Below are positions 62,304 through 64,000 of a DNA stretch of 64,000 nucleotides, piece by piece. The position numbers and the translations under genes are program-made. Positions within the stretch are counted from its first letter, which is position 1, and every line of letters starts with the position of its first letter. Under the pieces are notes generated by a model. That model did no database searches, was not told where the DNA came from, and saw nothing but the letters and a program-made list of their open reading frames with translations. Source of the DNA: Hwanghaeella sp964350445 (GTDB lineage: Bacteria; Pseudomonadota; Alphaproteobacteria; UBA8366; Aestuariispiraceae); NCBI GenBank assembly GCA_964350445.1, contig CAYGKA010000026.1, positions 1-64,000 on the forward strand, written 5' to 3'.

Positions 62304-63059
62304 ATGCAACGATGGAAACTCACCCTGGAATATGACGGCGGCCCCTTCGTGGGGTGGCAGCGGCAGGACAGCGGCGTCACGGTCCAGCAGCGGCTGGAGG
62401 AAGCGGCCGCGGCCCTGTGTGGCTGCGACACCGCGGTGCAAGGCGCGGGACGGACGGATTCCGGGGTTCATGCGCTGGGCCAGGTCGCCCATGTCGATAT
62501 CGCGAGAGAGCTGCGTCCCGACCAGGTGCGTGACGCCCTGAATTTTCACCTGCGCCCCGACCCGATTTCCATTCTGGAGGCCGAGGCGGTGCCGGAGGAT
62601 TTCCATGCCCGGTTTTCCGCCATCGGGCGGGTCTATCTGTATCGCATTCTGAACCGCCGTCCGCCGCCCGCGCTCGACGTCGGCAAGGTGTGGCACAATC
62701 AGCGCCCGCTGGATGCGGAAACCATGCATGAGGCCGCCCAGATCCTGGTCGGAAACCACGACTTCACCAGCTTTCGCAGCAGCGAATGCCAGGCCGACAG
62801 CCCGGTGAAGACGTTGGACCGGGTTCGCGTGCGCCAAGCCGGCGAGGAAATCCATGTCGATGTCGCCGCGCGGTCCTTCCTGCACAATCAGGTCAGGATC
62901 ATCGTCGGCACGCTGGAAATGGTCGGCCGCGGCAAATGGACGGCGCGCCAACTGGAAAAGGCGTTGAAGGCCAAATCGCGCAGCGCGGCCGGACCGACCG
63001 CGCCGCCGGAAGGCCTCTATCTTGTTTCGGTAAAATATCCGGACGAGGAAGAGGACTGA
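62304..63059 (+). CDS. truA: tRNA pseudouridine(38-40) synthase TruA
   Basis: 251 residues from the ATG at 62304 (MQRWKLTLEYDGGPFVGWQ, canonical); a GTG five codons earlier is possible. Catalytic Asp52 in GRTDSGVHA; SFRSSECQA and DVAARSFLHNQVRI are typical. Modifies the anticodon arm of tRNAs. Confidence 0.95.
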   Translation: MQRWKLTLEYDGGPFVGWQRQDSGVTVQQRLEEAAAALCGCDTAVQGAGRTDSGVHALGQVAHVDIARELRPDQVRDALNFHLRPDPISILEAEAVPEDFHARFSAIGRVYLYRILNRRPPPALDVGKVWHNQRPLDAETMHEAAQILVGNHDFTSFRSSECQADSPVKTLDRVRVRQAGEEIHVDVAARSFLHNQVRIIVGTLEMVGRGKWTARQLEKALKAKSRSAAGPTAPPEGLYLVSVKYPDEEED

Positions 63060-63069
63060 TCCCGGCGCG

Positions 63070-63471
63070 TCAGAGCACGCCCATCATCACCAGATCGCGG
63101 GCTTCCGAGATCATGAAGCNNNNNNNNNNNNNNNNNNNNNNNNNNNNNNNNNNNNNNNNNNNNNNNNNNNNNNNNNNNNNNNNNNNNNNNNNNNNNNNNN
63201 NNNNNNNNNNNNNNNNNNNCCAGCCGATCGCATAGGCGATCACATCGACGGAAATTTCCCGGGCAAGCGATGCCTCGACCCGTACCGCGTCCGGCACCAG
63301 GGCGAGCAGCGCGATGTAGGCCGGCGCAATGACCACCGCACACCAAAAACTTTTCCAGAAAGCCGCCTCGTCCTTGCCCAGGAAGGCCAGCCCGCTTGGG
63401 TCGCGGCGGAACAGGCGCCAAGCGCCCATCAAACTGATCTGGATTTCCGTCAGGGAGGGCGGTGGATGCAT
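63070..63471 (-). CDS. Membrane protein, unknown, interrupted by an assembly gap
   Basis: Start at the ATG at 63471 (MHPPPSLTEIQISLMGAWRLFRRDP). At least one membrane helix is visible (FWCAVVIAPAYIALLALVP) before the 100-N gap; the far side ends FMISEARDLVMMGVL and stop. Sits between dapE and truA on the dapE strand. Frame across the gap is not certain. Confidence 0.6.
   Translation of the reverse strand: MHPPPSLTEIQISLMGAWRLFRRDPSGLAFLGKDEAAFWKSFWCAVVIAPAYIALLALVPDAVRVEASLAREISVDVIAYAIGWXXXXXXXXXXXXXXXXXXXXXXXXXXXXXXXXXXFMISEARDLVMMGVL
63120..63219. other. Assembly gap (100 N)
   Basis: Second run of exactly 100 N, inside the small membrane protein gene. Length is a placeholder. Confidence 0.99.
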
Positions 63472-63479
63472 TCTTCGGC

Positions 63480-64000
63480 TTACGTTCGGGCCGACGCGCC
63501 GAAGAACCGTTCCAGGACCTTTTCGTAGATCCGGCTCAATCCTTCGACATCGGCGATCGGAACCTGTTCGTCGACCTTGTGCATGGTCTTGCCCACCAGG
63601 CCGAAATCGACCACCGGGCAATAATCCTTGATGAACCGTGAATCCGACGTGCCCCCCGTGGTGCTGAGTTCCGGCCGCCGTCCGATGACGTCCAGGCAGG
63701 CCTCGCTCAACATGTCGGACAGATCGCCAGGCGGGGTCAGGAAGGATTCGCCCGAGGTGACGATTTTCAGGCTGTAATGCGCCGATCCCCCGGCCGCTTC
63801 GTCGAGTACCGCGCGCAGCTTTTCCTCGAGCGCGGCGCTGGTATGCAGGTCGTTGAACCGGATGTTGAAGACCGCCTTGGCATCCGCCGGAATGACATTG
63901 GTCGCCGGGTTGCCGATATCGATCGTGGAAATCGCCAGGGTGGATGCCTGGAAATGCTCGCTGCCCGCGTCCAGTTCCAGGTCGATCAAGGCTTTCAGCA
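63480..64000 (-). CDS. dapE: Succinyl-diaminopimelate desuccinylase, C-terminal part (cut by window edge)
   Basis: The last 173 residues or so of an M20 metallopeptidase-fold enzyme. The dimerisation domain (STIDIGNPATNVIPADAKAVFNIRF) and the catalytic-domain end with TGGTSDSRFIKD and the metal-ligand His in GKTMHKVDEQVP identify DapE, acting in the lysine/diaminopimelate pathway. The N-terminal half lies outside the window. Confidence 0.94.
   Translation of the reverse strand, partial: LKALIDLELDAGSEHFQASTLAISTIDIGNPATNVIPADAKAVFNIRFNDLHTSAALEEKLRAVLDEAAGGSAHYSLKIVTSGESFLTPPGDLSDMLSEACLDVIGRRPELSTTGGTSDSRFIKDYCPVVDFGLVGKTMHKVDEQVPIADVEGLSRIYEKVLERFFGASART

Overview
The window looks like a chromosomal core region of a GC-rich alphaproteobacterium, most likely Rhodospirillales-like. 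The evidence is the gene families and their order: mdh/sucCD/sucAB/lpdA; zinc-ribbon protein/ftsE/ftsX/YdcF/plsC; argH/lipoprotein/lysA/TIGR02302; HIG1/PduO-type adenosyltransferase/etfBA/hbd; DUF484/xerC; DUF2125. It is draft assembly: two runs of exactly 100 N (61316-61415, 63120-63219) interrupt two genes, and the window edges cut atpA and dapE.

Layout. 1-4579, minus strand: start of atpA, atpH, a membrane class III cyclase and priA. 4775-7186, plus: transaldolase-like aldolase, DUF484 and xerC. 7195-11517, minus: lpdA, an EamA transporter, a COG4341 HD-domain protein and an M24 protein that closely matches the DMSP lyase DddP in its metal ligands. 11732-16679: a mixed-orientation block (small exported protein, MFS, AzlCD, DUF350, two paralogous trypsin-like proteases) separating lpdA from the other TCA genes. 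16742-27174, minus: sucB, sucA, sucD, sucC, a GT41 (O-GlcNAc transferase-like) gene and mdh. 27529-38022: mostly small housekeeping or unknown genes (YqaA, dsbB, coq7, HNH nuclease, esterase, 3-methyladenine glycosylase, gluQ, NUDIX, ACT, AEC transporter, HIG1, adenosyltransferase). 38385-41092: etfB, etfA and hbd. 41382-42432: orphan receiver and Hpt-like proteins. 42450-48785: tlpA-like, argH, lipoprotein, lysA and TIGR02302. 48863-53064: zinc-ribbon protein, ftsEX, YdcF and plsC. 53302-55911: B12-dependent ribonucleotide reductase and a small zinc-ribbon protein. 55916-64000: ChaC, DUF2125, hisC, chorismate mutase, metA, DUF2946, PCuAC, truA, a membrane protein and dapE.

The most unusual signal is that two TCA-cycle enzymes, 2-oxoglutarate dehydrogenase E1 (SucA) and malate dehydrogenase (Mdh), each carry a C-terminal extension of about 95-100 residues. 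Both are lysine/alanine-rich pentapeptide arrays resembling eukaryotic histone H1 tails or the tail of mycobacterial HupB. SucB, SucC, SucD and LpdA lack it, while a zinc-ribbon membrane protein (48863-49816) has a short related stretch. This suggests tethering of selected TCA enzymes to a polyanion such as DNA, RNA or polyphosphate; that is inference. A GT41 gene lies between mdh and sucC.

Other points of interest are the DddP-like protein next to a possible di-iron HD enzyme, paired secreted proteases with a conserved cysteine pair, a MetA with the acetyl-CoA-specific Glu111, and palindromic operator candidates upstream of metA and nrdJ.
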